From: Bugulina stolonifera
Taxonomy: Eukaryota > Bryozoa > Gymnolaemata > Cheilostomatida > Bugulidae
Reading direction: 5' to 3'
Length of the DNA: 64,000 nt
NCBI GenBank assembly: GCA_935421135.1
Contig: OW285194.1
Span: 7,026,376-7,090,375, forward strand
Part shown: positions 48,268 to 61,188 of the stretch, in pieces
Layout: each line of letters starts with the position of its first letter
Position numbering within the stretch: the first letter of the stretch is position 1
The notes under the pieces: generated by a model
Told to the model about the DNA's origin: nothing
Databases searched by the model: none
Seen by the model: only the letters and a program-made list of their open reading frames with translations
Translations under genes and position numbers: made by a program

Positions 48268-51200
48268 GTATTCCGGCTTTAACTCACGGAATCAACTCTG
48301 ATATTTATTGGTGCCCTTCTGATAGCATCTGCCAGACAACTAGGTCAAGAGTGAACTGATGCACAACGAACAGATTTAAGATTATCTGCATACTTGACCT
48401 CATTTAGATTAAATACGCAACTGTCTTAGGCTGAGCAGCCCAATTGTATATAATAAAATATGTAACTGATAGGGCTCCTATCATGCTGCTCTTTTATCAG
48501 TTAGTGGAATTTTAAATAGCCTATCAATCTGTCTTCTACTCACTTCATTTTGTTTATCAAATGGAAACCTTTTTTAGATAAGAATGCAATCAGTCAGCTA
48601 GTTACTGGTGTACTGGGCATGTTTGTGTTGTAGCACAAGTTACGTTAATTATATCATGTACATGCACATAATTATATACATGTACATGTATATGTATGTA
48701 AAACATAACACTATGCACAGTACAGTGTACAGTACATCATAGTCTAGTAAATAGGGCTATGTTGCCACTGCTACATAATTATGTGCATTATATCCAATCA
48801 GCTAGACTGCATACAATGTACATTAATGCTGGATAACTCATTAGCTTTAATTAGTGTACATGTAATACAGTACTTCATTGTAACTTGAGTGACATGATTA
48901 TGAATATACTATAATTTTAAATGAATAATGCACCAAGGTATTCGGTAGACAAAGCTTTGGACTGCCTACTGCACTCTACAAGTACGCGTACAACCTTCTA
49001 CTAAGACTAGGAACGTGAATTCGTTAGTAGGAAATTGTTCATCTAGCTGTAGGCAAATAGAAATAGTAAGTGGGGTCATCTTCCTGCATGCATTCCTCTC
49101 CCTGGCTTGTTTCCAGTTAGGAATGTAAGAGAAGGCAACTTGTACTCCCATCTAGGAGAAGCTAGTATTACATGTGCATTTTGAGCAACGGAATAAGATA
49201 TTTTGTTAAGCCAGCAGCGATTGCAATGATTCACAAGTATTTATATCGTCCGTATGCTTCAAACACGGTGTAGGATCAATTATCTTGCTGCACCGTAACG
49301 TTTTTGATTCCATGTGAATGCAAAATTTTTCCCCTACGAATGAATTTCTAGAATGCACATTATCGCCTAATATGTACATGTAGATTCTAAAGTACATCTA
49401 CATGTATGTTCATTTACATCGACATGTACCTCATGGCAATAAAAAAACTTTTCCAAATATGTTGTAAATCCAAATTAGTATGATTACAAGACGTGGTTAT
49501 ATAACTGTTGATTTGCATCAACGTTGTCTGTTCACCAGAATCCATCCCAACTTGTAAAGTGTTGCAACAAGTATGCAATATTACTACCACTATGCAGAGA
49601 GTATGTGATGCTACTACTAGTATTTTGGTGCAGTAGTATGGAAAGCTAGTTGTTAGGATAGAATTGGATAAATAATACTCTATGAGTCTACGGTAATATC
49701 CCTGGACATATTAATATCCCTGGACATATTAAGATTAGTGTCTCAACACTGCAAGCTAAGTATTCGTTTTATTCTCTCAAATTTTTTCTGTTGACCTCAT
49801 TTATTCCACACACTCCCAATGTTGCATTTGCATGTAATGCTAATACAAAAGGCAACATAATTAATTATACATGTATGTACACTGTGATGTAGGTTTTTGC
49901 ACTGCTGGCAGGAAATGTACATTTATCTGTGTAATCAGCGACTGATAAGAGAAATGCAAGCATTACTAAATCATGGGTGTACTATGTCGCATCAAAACAC
50001 ACGGCCATGGGTCAAATGTAAGGAATGCATGGGCTTCACAGAATAGTAGCAAATATAAACATGGCAACTAGACACTGTGATACGCTGCCCTAATAACTGA
50101 CAGTGTGAAAGTAACATCAGCACATTATACTATAATATTAGTTAGGCAGCAGCAATATAATATGCATGACATGTACATGTATTTATAGGCAAAACAGTAA
50201 ATTTGTTTTTGGGTGGTAAAAACTCTCATAGCTTATTATTGTCTTCAATGTTCATTAGAGTTTTCTACCCCTTGAGGAATTATTTGCTGATGAGGAGGCA
50301 ACTCCTAGCTATAATGTTGTTAAATTCCAGTCCCCGAAGTACATGCTGATTTAACAGTAAATATTACACATGTAGATCTACTGTACATATACATGTATAC
50401 GTACACCTATGTTCATATACATGTACATGTATGTGTACAAGAAATGGTCACAATAGTCATCCCTGTTGATCAATCGGCATCAACATTATTCTCTTCAAGG
50501 GACATATATTGGCACAACGGTTATCAGCATTATTGTAGATTATAATTATATTTTCTAAAACACAGCATTATGTACATGTTTTAACTTATGATACACGGAT
50601 TTGAATTCAATTTATTTGAAGACAACAACAATAAACGCAGTCTCCGCTGCTGTAATGGAGGTTAGTGAGCTTGAAACAAATTGGAATTTGTTGTGGTTGT
50701 AAAAAGCTGCTGCTCTCTGAAGTTGTTTTCTCCTCCTTCACAAGTTATCAAGGCTGAATAATAACTGTGAAGTTGTCCTCTCACACTTGAAAAAAGAAGA
50801 TAATTTAAAATTATTTTCAGTGGATTTTGCTACTACGCTGTACGTAATACTGCTTTGGCAACGCATATTCATATAGGTTGAATTAATACTCATACCACAT
50901 GCACATGCACATGACACTGCTGCCAATTCTTTCGACGTATAAAATTGCCAAACATTGCAATTGGTAGCTGATTTGTAAGGTAGTATGAAATATACTTTAG
51001 ATTTTCCAAACCTGCAGACTATTTGCAACCAAATCACACACATTGCGATTCACTCATTCATTAATCAATCAGGTCATTGTGCAAGTTATTAAACAATAAT
51101 AATTATTAACATGGCACTACAGTCGATAAATTAGCAAGATGGTAAGATACATCATTTGCTTGCTATGGGGATCCATAGTTACCAAGCGTCACAACTGAAA

Positions 51201-52379
51201 TTAAATCAAAGAAAGCGTAGAACAATTAAGAAATAATAAATTAGTGGCGACTGATTTATGGGCTTTGCTAAGTTAGCATAAAATAATGTCTAAAACTAAT
51301 TTATTAAACACCTGAAATGTTGAACTTAGAATCCAATCTTTGTAGTCTTAAGCTTGCTAGCATTGTCTACATCGTTGCTTCCACTGTCAGCACGAGAGGG
51401 ACATTCTATGACCATGGATAATAGTAGCTAAAGGTTGTACCATGATTATCTGTATTATTATTATGTAGACCTGGCTTAATTGTTAAGCTTATAATAGGCA
51501 CTATCTACTAACAACTGTAGGCGGCAGACTACTCTAAGCAGATGTACATGTGCCTTTCCATGAGGTCACCCTATATCAAAAGTAGCGGATTTAGGTTTCT
51601 GCATTAGTTCACCAATGAATGCTAGCGCAGGAAATTTACATGTAGCACCATATATATTGGCGTTATGATGCATGGTTTGCGTCTACATGTTTGTTTAATG
51701 TAGTCTCTCTTATTTACATGTACATGTAAGTTTGTTGCTTTTATGCTACTGTAATCACAGCTGTGTCCTCTTTCCCACATTTGACCAGTTGACACTCTTC
51801 AATGCTGCTTGTACTGCCACTTTGTTAAGAGGACAAAAAGATCCATTTGATTGTTTGCTTCATGTAATATAGAGAAATCCGTTGAATTCGAGCTGTTTGC
51901 ATAGAAAGAGCACAGTAGTGAAAAAATGACTTCACAGAATTCACTAATGTATCTGTGGGGTAATTTGTGCAAGTTTTTGAATCTTCCTGGCAGTTGGCAG
52001 CTGCTATTTTTTGTTAGGTGCAGTATTTTATGTGGCCACACTATATAAAACAGCTACATCATTTTCTTTTATACATGCAAGCCTATAATAAGTGCGCATG
52101 TATTGTGGCACATTGTTCTAAATAAATAGCTTGGAGGCAAAAACATTGGGTGTACTACAGTACTAGAGTAATAAATATCCAGGCACTCGCTACAGTATAT
52201 TGTACCACTAAATAGCCCAGCCTGTTTCAATGCTACTTCAAAGCACATGACATAACCTCTATAATCTGGTGGCATAACAGCTAATACCTCTTGCAAACCT
52301 TATTCAACAGATCTGACTTGTAATTGCGTAATTAATGCAGTACTGTTTAATTCAAGTCTGGACCAATTTCTACTCTTAA
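48268..52379. other. Intergenic, no confident gene
   Basis: Many TACATGTA palindromes (e.g. 48655-48695, 50385-50440). A segment at 51747-51900 is homologous to the lectin flanks at 25.0 and 31.5 kb. A minus-strand frame at 51339-51412, preceded by a possible acceptor, reads ECPSRADSGSNDVDNASK and stops; it might be a terminal exon, but no partner was found. Confidence 0.45.
51747..51900. repeat. Stray fragment of the lectin-array duplication unit
   Basis: Sequence such as CCACATTTGACCAGTTGACA and TTCAATGCTGCTT matches 25069-25100 (CCACATTTGACCAGCTGACA, TTCAATGCTTTG) and 31540-31572 (ACTATTCAATGCTGCTTTG). No lectin exon accompanies it. Confidence 0.6.
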
Positions 52380-52423
52380 TACGTCTACATGTACACGCAC
52401 ATATACGTGTACATGTAGACGTA
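52380..52423. repeat. Perfect 18-bp inverted repeat with 8-nt loop
   Basis: TACGTCTACATGTACACG (52380-52397) pairs perfectly with CGTGTACATGTAGACGTA (52406-52423). It is an extreme example of the ACATGT palindromes found all over the window. Confidence 0.9.
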
Positions 52424-54328
52424 AGGTAGTTTAATGTTTGTAGGTGCTGATTAAGTGTTAGCAAAAGCAGTATGATCCTAATCCATTTAGCACTGCTTAC
52501 CAAACAGTGGCAGTGCGATTACTTTATTGCATGTCTGAGTCAAATTCTGGCAGTTATTAGCGTGTGTGCAAGCTCAACTGAGTATTGCACCCATTATACA
52601 ATGCATATTTGTCAAAGAAGTACATTATCTCTCGCAGAAATAACCATTATATTTGCACACATTTGAATTAGAATGTTTTGGTTTTATGAAAGGTGGGCAT
52701 GTGTGTAATAGTTAATTGGGTAATTAAATTTATACCCATTGAAATTCAATTGCTAACTTCAAAGTTTACATAGATTGCATACAAATAGAGTATTACTAGA
52801 TTGTATATATTGTCGTAGGATGGAAACAAAAATAATGTAATTGATGCGTTATAGACTACATGACACTAAGTATGCCAAGCTGCAAGTTCCTGTTAGACCT
52901 AAGGAGGAGACAATTAATGTAGATGAACACTGCTGGAGGTACATGCATGTAACTATCTGATGATCTAATGAATTAATTAGATTTGAAGAAATGTACATAG
53001 TGATTATCACTATGAATTCAGCTGCATACATACCACAGTTGGTTTAGATAATCCAGGATTAAAATTAATCAGCTTACCACAAAGTCATTCAACCAATTAA
53101 TTAGACGTCACAATAGCTGAATATATTTTAAATTACTGCGAATTGAAAAAAGCATAGATCACCATGGTCATGTTGGCATTGAGGTGTTTGCTGCCGGTTA
53201 ATATTCACTTCTTATGCCATCTGACAGCATTGTGAACACTACAACATCATTAGTATACCCTCCTTTGCATTCAACAAACAACAAGCTCAGCTATCTTTTT
53301 GACTATATACAGGGACACCTTCAGTGTAGCTTAGCTTAACCAGTTAATTTAATCCTACCATTATCATGGTATTATCCTAATGATTATGATATCGTTTAGC
53401 ATACATAACAAGTTTTCTACAAGTAGTCTTAAATTATATAATTTCCTGCAATAAATCTGTATTTATTTTAAAGCAGACACACAAAAAATGACATGAACAA
53501 TGTATATATGGTTTTCTTACTATATTACCTTTCCAATGTGAGAATCTAAGCCTGTGCAATGGGTGGGCATATACAAATATACACTAATATTGATCTTCGT
53601 TTTAGCAAAAATATTTCACTGACCACATAAAAAGTTTAAAAGATTATATAGAGAACTATTTTTTATAGCTAAAGGTACTGTAACTGTCTACTATGTCTGT
53701 CATTGACCCCATAGGAGCTGTCTGACTTGAATAATTAGCCTTCAGTTGTGCCAGCCGCAACTTGGACTTAACAGTTTATGTGCACAAGCCATCTGGTGTT
53801 ATGCTGAAACAGGGGAAGCTACAGAGCTGACAGCTCCCTCTGGTTTTAGAACCAGGTAAATCTGCAGATTAGTATGAAATCATCCCAGCAGCACTACTCC
53901 AGGTACCTAAATGTGCCTCATTAATAAATAGATGGTGTATGACTGTACATGTACAAGTATTTAGGAAGAAACTGGCTGGGCTCCTGATGCATGCAGTGTA
54001 GCTTTACGTAGTAAAAATGTTCTGCATGACTGACCATAACATTGAGCATAGTCTTGTGTGACCCGGCAGCATCTCTTGAAGACAATTCAGCATCCCTAAA
54101 CATGTACATACAAGTCATGTCATGTAGAAAAATAGACCACCAACTAAAGTTGTAATATAAATGAACAGTCATAGGATTAATAACTAGCTGATGAATTTTG
54201 CATGTAGTTATAAAATGGCACGCTTAGATAATTGCCAGACGTCAATTGTATAAGTGCTGTTAGTAATAGAACAGTAGAATTCTTTGCAACATCCTTCTAA
54301 GTCCACAAATGTACATGTACATGTACTG
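52424..54328. other. Intergenic, no gene seen
   Basis: AT-rich sequence with scattered GTACAT motifs. No exon, RNA or repeat family recognised. Confidence 0.5.
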
Positions 54329-55881
54329 CCCCCTGCAGGTAAAAAGCATTATCTCACAAATATTTGGAAAAGTGCTGGCCAAAGTCTACCTATACAGCAC
54401 AAAGTTGATTTTTTCTGTTGAACTTATAGATTAGGTAATTCTGGTTCACATGATAACAATTATGTTTGGCTGGACAAATTAGTCTTAGTGTTAATCCTAC
54501 TAATGCCTTTTGTGTGCAGTTTGGTCAACAATTCCATTGTGTGTTCTGCAGGAGAAAAGCATTATCACTTGATAATGCTTTATTCCTGCATATTTCATGA
54601 TGCAGCCATACTTGCTTTGCAGTCACACAAAGCATTTTCTCAATGAAAGTGTATACAAACTGAAATATTATCAATGTGAGGTAGTCCTTTAGCCATGCAG
54701 CCTGCACCAAGGAATAGCAAAAACTGTGGTGCTGTTGCACTTGTCAGGTTTTAAGTCAGTTTGCTTTACCAAACCAGCCATTGCACTTCACAACATGTTC
54801 ACCCTGACAAATGGAGTTACTACGGAAATTACAGGCAGGTCATAGTGCTGAAGGTACATGTACATGTTGTATAATAAGCCATCGCTAATAGCATCATATG
54901 ATGCAGGCCAACAGTTAAATAACATATTACATGTAGCAATTCTTACTATAATATCTAATAATATTCCATACTGTAGCCTAAAAATATTACATGTACATCA
55001 GATGACAAAGTTATGATAATATTTATTTACTCATTGTATATAATTATATATAACGTAGTTGATAACATAATAACAATATAAAAATATGAGATAGAACTGA
55101 AATACATATTTATGCAGTAGTTTATAGCGTAGTTCAGTGTAATAAATACACTATAATATGTGATTAGACAAACATAATGTGATATATAATAATATTGCGG
55201 TACGATACATTATGCTATATATTCTATATAAAATGCATTATTCTACATGTATAATATTATATTGCACTGCATTAATTTATGATTATATTAAATTATATGA
55301 TAGTTCAATTACACATGTAAGTGATGCTATTACTGAAAATTTTGTACCTTCACCTCTACGACTTGTCTATTATTTTCATATTAATTCCATTTGTCAGAGT
55401 GAATGTGTGGTGAAATGCTATGACTGGTTTGGTAAAGCAAGCTTACTTAAAGCCTGGCAAGTGCTACAGCACTACAGTATTTTGCTATTTCTTGGTGCAG
55501 GCTCCCAGGCTTATGGACTGCATAACATTGAATATGATATACAATTTTAGTTTATATACATTTTCATTGAGAAAATGCTTTGTGTGACTACGAAGCAAGC
55601 GTGGCTACATCATGAAATATGAATGAATAAAGCATTATCAAGAGATAATGCTTTTCTACTGCAGAACACACAATGGAATTGTTGACCAAACTGCACACAA
55701 AAGGCATTTAATAAGATTAACACTAAGACTAATTTGTCCAGCCAAACATAACTGTTATCATGTAAACCAGAATTACCTAATCTATAAGTTCAACAGAAAA
55801 ATCAACTTTGTGCTGTATAGAAAGACTTTGGCAAGCACTTTTTCAAATATTTGTGAGATAATGCTTTTTACCTGCAGGGGG
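54329..55881. mobile_element. Fold-back element with ~495-bp inverted arms
   Basis: The left arm (54329 to about 54822) starts CCCCCTGCAGGTAAAAAG; the right arm (about 55383 to 55881) ends CTTTTTACCTGCAGGGGG. The arms align throughout (for example TTTGGCTGGACAAATTAG with CTAATTTGTCCAGCCAAA) with perhaps 85-90% identity by eye, around a ~560-bp AT-rich loop. Each arm contains an internal palindrome (AAAGCATTATC...GATAATGCTTT). No transposase is present in the loop, and I see no target duplication. It ends 215 bp before the start codon of the next gene. Confidence 0.85.
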
Positions 55882-56096
55882 AAAATCCCAAATGCACTAT
55901 TCTAAGAGAATATTAGCCACACGATACTTGATATACGTAGCTCTGTCAGCTAGTAGTGTTGAGCACATTAGAAATAAGTATTTAGTTAAAGAGATGGATT
56001 TTATTGGTTGAATTATAATCCATGCAATAAATCACTTAATATAGGCAAGGTTGAGGAATATTACATCAAACACTATCATTCTTTCATAAGACTACG

Positions 56097-59000
56097 ATGC
56101 TGGCTGTTAGGCTCACTGGACTTATAAGTTCTTACTTGGTGGCTTCAGGTATGCTTCATCTATGCTGTCAAATGGGGATATTTACACTGTACAGAGTACA
56201 TGTATACTAACATTACCTTTATATTTCATCACATACATGTACATGTAACTTGTTGTATTTTCCTTCCTTAAAATATACCAGAACAGCATGCTACATGTTG
56301 ATTGTTTCTTCTAGGTTTGGTCTTTCTGATCTATTTGAAAACGACATATGGTAAGTACCACTAGTCAAGGAAGGCACTCTTATAAAATATAATCATATAT
56401 TATGAGCTTTTGTCATAAACCATCCCTTTATGCATGTGCATGTACATGCCTTTGCAATTTTCAAAAAAATATGGTAGGCAACAATCAAAGAACAATTTGT
56501 GTAATACGTGTTGTCACTTTCTGTTAGAAGCAAGAAATGTAAATAAACCATTTGAAATAGTTAGTTTTTCTCAACATCCTACACTTACCCAAGTATTATA
56601 GCTGTAATTCACTGTTGTTTTATCATTAATTATACAACACGTAAATGTCAGTACCCTTTAATAATGGTAGTTATACATACCATGCGACTTATTTAATCAT
56701 GCAACTTGCATGAATTGTAGCATATTGAAAAACAAGGTTCAAACATATTTTTCTACGAATTATTATCAGCGTTATTTCTCATTTTAGGTCAGTCATCACC
56801 AAGAGACTGTAATGCCTTTGCAAATTGCATTATGTATTATGAACAACAATGTTCAAGTGGTGGACAGCGAGAAGTTTGTATCAGGTCCAATCCAATAGGA
56901 ACTGGCTGTTCGCTAATGAATATAGACCAACAATTGGGGTATATGTGTGCAGTAGACAGCTCAAATAGTGAGTATTTAGCCGTCGTGCATCATGTTTTAA
57001 ATCATGTATAACTTACCGATTTTACTTCTCGCTATCAATCCCAGGTAAGAAAGCAAAGATCTAAAGAGATCTGCATTTTTTTTGTTAAATCATGTAGCAA
57101 TATTAATTCATTTCACACTCCAATATACATGTAGTTGATCAACATTTCGCTGTTAGCAAAACGTTACACACTTTTGCTGTGAGAGTAGAGAGAAAAAAAG
57201 AGAATGCCAAGGGGAAATAGATAATATTAATATTTATTATTAGTTATAGCTATAAATTATCCATACTATGATTTGTTACGCTACATTACATTACCTAATT
57301 TTATGCTGTTTTCTGTTTTGTTATGCGGTGTTATAATGTAACATTGCATGTATGTTGGTATTGCCTTATCTTATCTTATGCTATGATTATAATATGCTAT
57401 GCCATGCTAGGCTACACTATCTATGCTATGCGCTATCAATGCTACTCTATACTATACTTTGCTATGTTATACATGTAATTCAACATAGCGTAATGCAGCC
57501 CAGCGTATTATAACATAACAGCATACATGTAACATAGCATAATATACAGTGTACATCTAACATCATAGCGTAACATCACAATATTATTGTAATATTATGC
57601 TATGATGCTATAATATTATGTTATGCTATGTTGTTGTGTTACAATACGCTGCGCTGCATTAGGCATTTTGCTACGTGTATATCCTAATTGTATCATACTA
57701 TAGAACATATTACGCTATGCCGTACGAAACATTGAGCTATGGCATATGTGCAATGTCTCAAGTTATGCTATATTTATAAGGTTATGCTATTGTAGTACCG
57801 CATGTATGTACATGTACATTGTAGTTTGTGCTGCCATGCTATGTAATGGGTTAGGCTATTCTATAATATTATGTTACACAATGCTATACATGCTATACAA
57901 TGTGTTAAGTTACAAATGTATATACATGTACATGTAATATGATAAGTCATGCCATACGAGTACAATATTTCATGTTGTACATGTACATGCATGCTATGCT
58001 ATGTAATGCCATATGTAATTTTATGCTATTTTTTGCTACGTTCGGCTCCATTATGTGCAGTGTTTGCTAGAACAATGTGTATAAGGGTTAATTAAACTGA
58101 TGGCAACACTAATTAATTTATATATTGTATTACAATATACGTATATATAAAAAATGGCCAAACCCCCTGACATTAATTATTTTGTATTTTATTAGTAGCT
58201 TTAGCGACAATATTAAACGTTTTTAACCAAAAATTGGAATTTCCTATCACGGTTATACTTACACATGCAATTGTTGCATGATTAAACATCCCACTGGTGA
58301 AAAGCAATTAGATGTACAACGTACATGTACAACATACACTGTACACGCAGAAATTGCAGTGAACAATATGCATGGAAATGTCAAGAAAAAATGATCATAA
58401 AAATCCAATTCTATTGTAGTGGAAATTGCGGGAACTGAGGTAGCTAATGGTGCAAGCCGGTCATGCACAACTGTTAGTGGAGGCAGCACTGTTAGCTTCA
58501 TGGTGTCTGACGCAACAAAAAATGCTAGTAGGTTTGTATAAACTCTGCTACCGGCAGTGTTCGAAGTGTGGTTATATGGAAGTATACGGCGTGTACCCAC
58601 CTCAATTTCAGTGGTTATACGGCCAGCAGGTGTGAACCCTCATTTTACTAACTAGGTATTTTTCCCTATGCGGTCACTGTGGACCTGATAGAGTAGTGGT
58701 AGAGTGCTTGACTACATACCTGTCAACTACCTCGATTTAGGCGAGACCCTCCCTATTTCAAACTCCCGCTCCCACCAGCTCCCTATATCCCTATATCCTC
58801 CCTATTTCAGGGCATCAGATAGCTATTTTTAATTTTTGTATTATCCAATATATAACATCCAATATTATCCAATAAATAGCACCAAATTAATACCCTTGTT
58901 CAGTCTCATTTTACTCTATCTGGTATCTTGTTACAGCTTTGGCATTATCAGCTACTACATAGGTTATATTGTGCATGTGTACATAAGTCTAACACATTTG

Positions 59001-60880
59001 AGCAAATTTTTTTCACTACCAGTCTCTTTTTTATTGTAGCTTTTTATTTTTGTGATTTAGTTTAGTTGCTAAAAGTACATGCATGGTAGCTAATTTACAT
59101 GTCTTACTGATTATGTCAAAAGATAATGATCAGTACTGTGATAACAGTGAAGCTTGGCACCCATACCCCCCCCCCTCCACAGTTCCAATTATCCAAATGT
59201 ACATTTTACAGTTGGAAGTCAGGGTCTTGCAAATTTCACCTATGCACTTGGAAGCTGGGATTCCCTATATTTTTTCACCTTAGGTTGACCGGTATGCTTG
59301 ACTATCAGTCATAAGCTATAGGGTTTGAATCCCACCAGTGAATATTTTTTTCATTTTGCATGTAGCAATTCACTAATTTCTTAGCTAGTATAAGGTTAAT
59401 TCTAGTCTAGTACCCACCTCATTTGTTCTACTTCAAACACTGGCTACCTGTCAGTGTTTGGCTGATGTATAGCGGAATAGTGCAGACAACCTTGAGCTGG
59501 AGGTCCTTTAGAATTGTATACTCTGCGCTTGAACTTTATGCACTTTAAAAGAAGTTTAGGGTGCATTGTCATTATGGTACCCCATGGCCATTTATCACAC
59601 AAATGAAGCACAGAAAGCATTTGGTGCTGGGACTGAAAATTTGAATCTCCAAACAATGATATTCAGTATGAATGAAATTACAATTTTAGCGGAGACAAAT
59701 GAGTTTTAAACGTGAAGCTGAACAGTGAAAGTTTCCAGTTGCTAGCTATTTAAATGCACATATTATACATTGTGCATATATATGCATATTTAAACCTCAA
59801 CAGTGCAGTCACAGTGTGTTATGTACATGTACATGAATTTTGTTGGCCGGCCTAAATTCATTGCAAATCACATAAAGTACACGTAGTACAATCATTTGTA
59901 TCATGATGCAAAATTAGCGTAATATAGCTGTGCTTTAAGCTCTAGACAGCAGCTACATGTAGTTTGAGCACTCGTGGATCTCTTAATAGTTTCAGCCTCT
60001 TTATTTGTCTAGTACCATTCACTATCTGTGTTTGTAGACAAGGATGTAGAAGCCACAGTCTCAGTGCCCACATCTCTGGGATCAATAGTGAGCGCAATTT
60101 GCTCTGTACCAGATCTTATTAACATTTGCCACACCAAAGGGAAAAGGGGGGCACTTTTTGTGTTTACAATATCAGTGTGTAAGTATTATAAGAGTAACAA
60201 TAACACTAATACATAATATCATTTGTGTTTCCCTTTCCTTCCCTCCGAGATGTCCCTAGCCATTTTCTTTGACCGTAGTGATATCATAAGCTTTCAAAAA
60301 AACAAGTTGGATATGCATACCATGAGTTGGCCTAATGGAATTCCGTTACTATTATTTAAAGTACTGCTGAAATCATGCTTTTTCATGTAGCAATTATGTT
60401 TTATGGGTTATTACTTTTCCATATAAAATACCACAAACATTCATGTTGCATAATCAGTTTGTCTGTTTTCTGCAAATGGAAAGCACTGCAATCTCTCATT
60501 CTGCCATATTGAATTATAATGAATGTAAACTTTGTTTACTCTGTAACTGTGGAAACAAAATGGAAGTTGTTACATAACAAAGCCTAGCCAATTAAATTAG
60601 TGTGGTTAATCTAGCTAAAATTCCAGCATAGGTAATGGGTGGGAATTAATGCCAGCAGTACCCAATATCCTCATCTAATCTGCTATTCCAAGTCTAAGCT
60701 TCAAACAAAAACTTGCATCTACATGTAGTTAATCGCTGCCTTTGGTAAAATTTTGCTTCTTGCAACAGAGTACCTTAGTTCTGCCATGTTTTCTTGTTTT
60801 ATGTGCATTTGCTTACTACAGCATGTGACCCTATAATTGATGCATGCCACACTTACACAACTCACAATCGGCTTGAATGA
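56097..60880 (+). CDS. Candidate six-exon gene for a cysteine-rich secreted protein
   Basis: Exons 56097-56148, 56315-56350, 56788-56967, 58420-58527, 60038-60178 and 60822-60880 (TGA) all join in phase 1 with GT-AG introns, giving about 191 residues. Exons 1-2 encode a hydrophobic leader (MLAVRLTGLISSYLVASGLV, then FLIYLKTTYG) that is a signal peptide or signal anchor. Exon 3 has six cysteines (RDCN, ANCI, QQCS, EVCI, TGCS, YMCA). Exons 4-5 encode Ser/Thr/Val-rich sheet-like segments (EIAGTEVANGASRSC; SVPTSLGSIVSAICSV). DLINICHT in exon 5 resembles PIIDACHT in exon 6. AATAAA follows 26 bases after the stop. I recognise no family. Exons 1-3 are the best supported; exons 4-6 rely on phase and composition, and without splicing exon 3 would read on to a stop at about 57010. 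Confidence 0.5.
57240..58040. repeat. TATGC-rich low-complexity tract
   Basis: Degenerate copies of TTATGCTATGC dominate 57340-57480 and 57590-57960, while the middle part, 57480-57590, reads in the opposite sense (AACATAGCATAA). The tract lies in the fourth-exon-proximal intron of the candidate secreted gene and has no coding potential. Confidence 0.75.
58681..59350 (+). mobile_element. tRNA-like SINE, interrupted by a DNA transposon
   Basis: Removing 58715-59304 (the inserted element plus one copy of its target duplication) restores a tRNA-like head. It has A-box TAGAGTAGTGG at 58689-58699 (one mismatch to TRGCNNAGYGG) and B-box GGTTTGAATCC at 59322-59332 (one mismatch to GGTTCGANTCC), with GGG/CCC closing the T-arm. 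The tail is CACCAGTGAATATTTTTTTC. The normal A-to-B spacing is recovered only after the insert is removed, which supports both calls. Confidence 0.6.
58715..59296. mobile_element. Non-autonomous DNA transposon with 8-bp target duplication (hAT-like)
   Basis: The element starts CATACCTGTCAAC and ends GTTGACCGGTATG, an inverted repeat with one mismatch. It is flanked by direct copies of CTTGACTA (58707-58714 and 59297-59304). An 8-bp duplication is typical of hAT elements (also Merlin and P). The 582-bp interior includes pyrimidine-rich CCCTATTTC repeats near the left end and a C10 run, and no transposase. Confidence 0.7.
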
Positions 60881-60905
60881 ATGTTGCATTACTTACTATC
60901 CCTCC

Positions 60906-60911
60906 AATAAA
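60906..60911 (+). terminator. Poly(A) signal of the candidate secreted gene
   Basis: AATAAA 26 bases after the TGA at 60878-60880. Confidence 0.5.
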
Positions 60912-61188
60912 TATTTCTTTGTATTAGAGAGCAGTACATTTTTATGTACAGTAATATAATGCATGCACGTTATAATACATACTGATACTGCATTAGACCA
61001 TAACGCAGTATAATGTTCTTATATGCATTTACATGTAGTTATATTATATGTATATGCTGTGTTTATAATTCAATGTAATATAACATATTATAGTCTATCT
61101 AGTATATACTACAAAATGTATATACCATACACATTAGTATCTACTCTATATTTTCATGCAAGTACTACTCGCTGCCTTAGTATGAAAA

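Noticed and set aside
50738..51043. 101-codon minus-strand ORF
   Set aside because: No start context, splice partner or family features; composition looks random.
51339..51412. Possible minus-strand terminal exon reading ECPSRADSGSNDVDNASK
   Set aside because: An acceptor-like TAG precedes it, but no upstream exon could be linked; left as an observation only.
55179..55550. 123-codon ORF in the fold-back element loop
   Set aside because: Extremely Ile/Tyr-rich reading of AT-rich sequence that runs into the inverted arm; no transposase motif.
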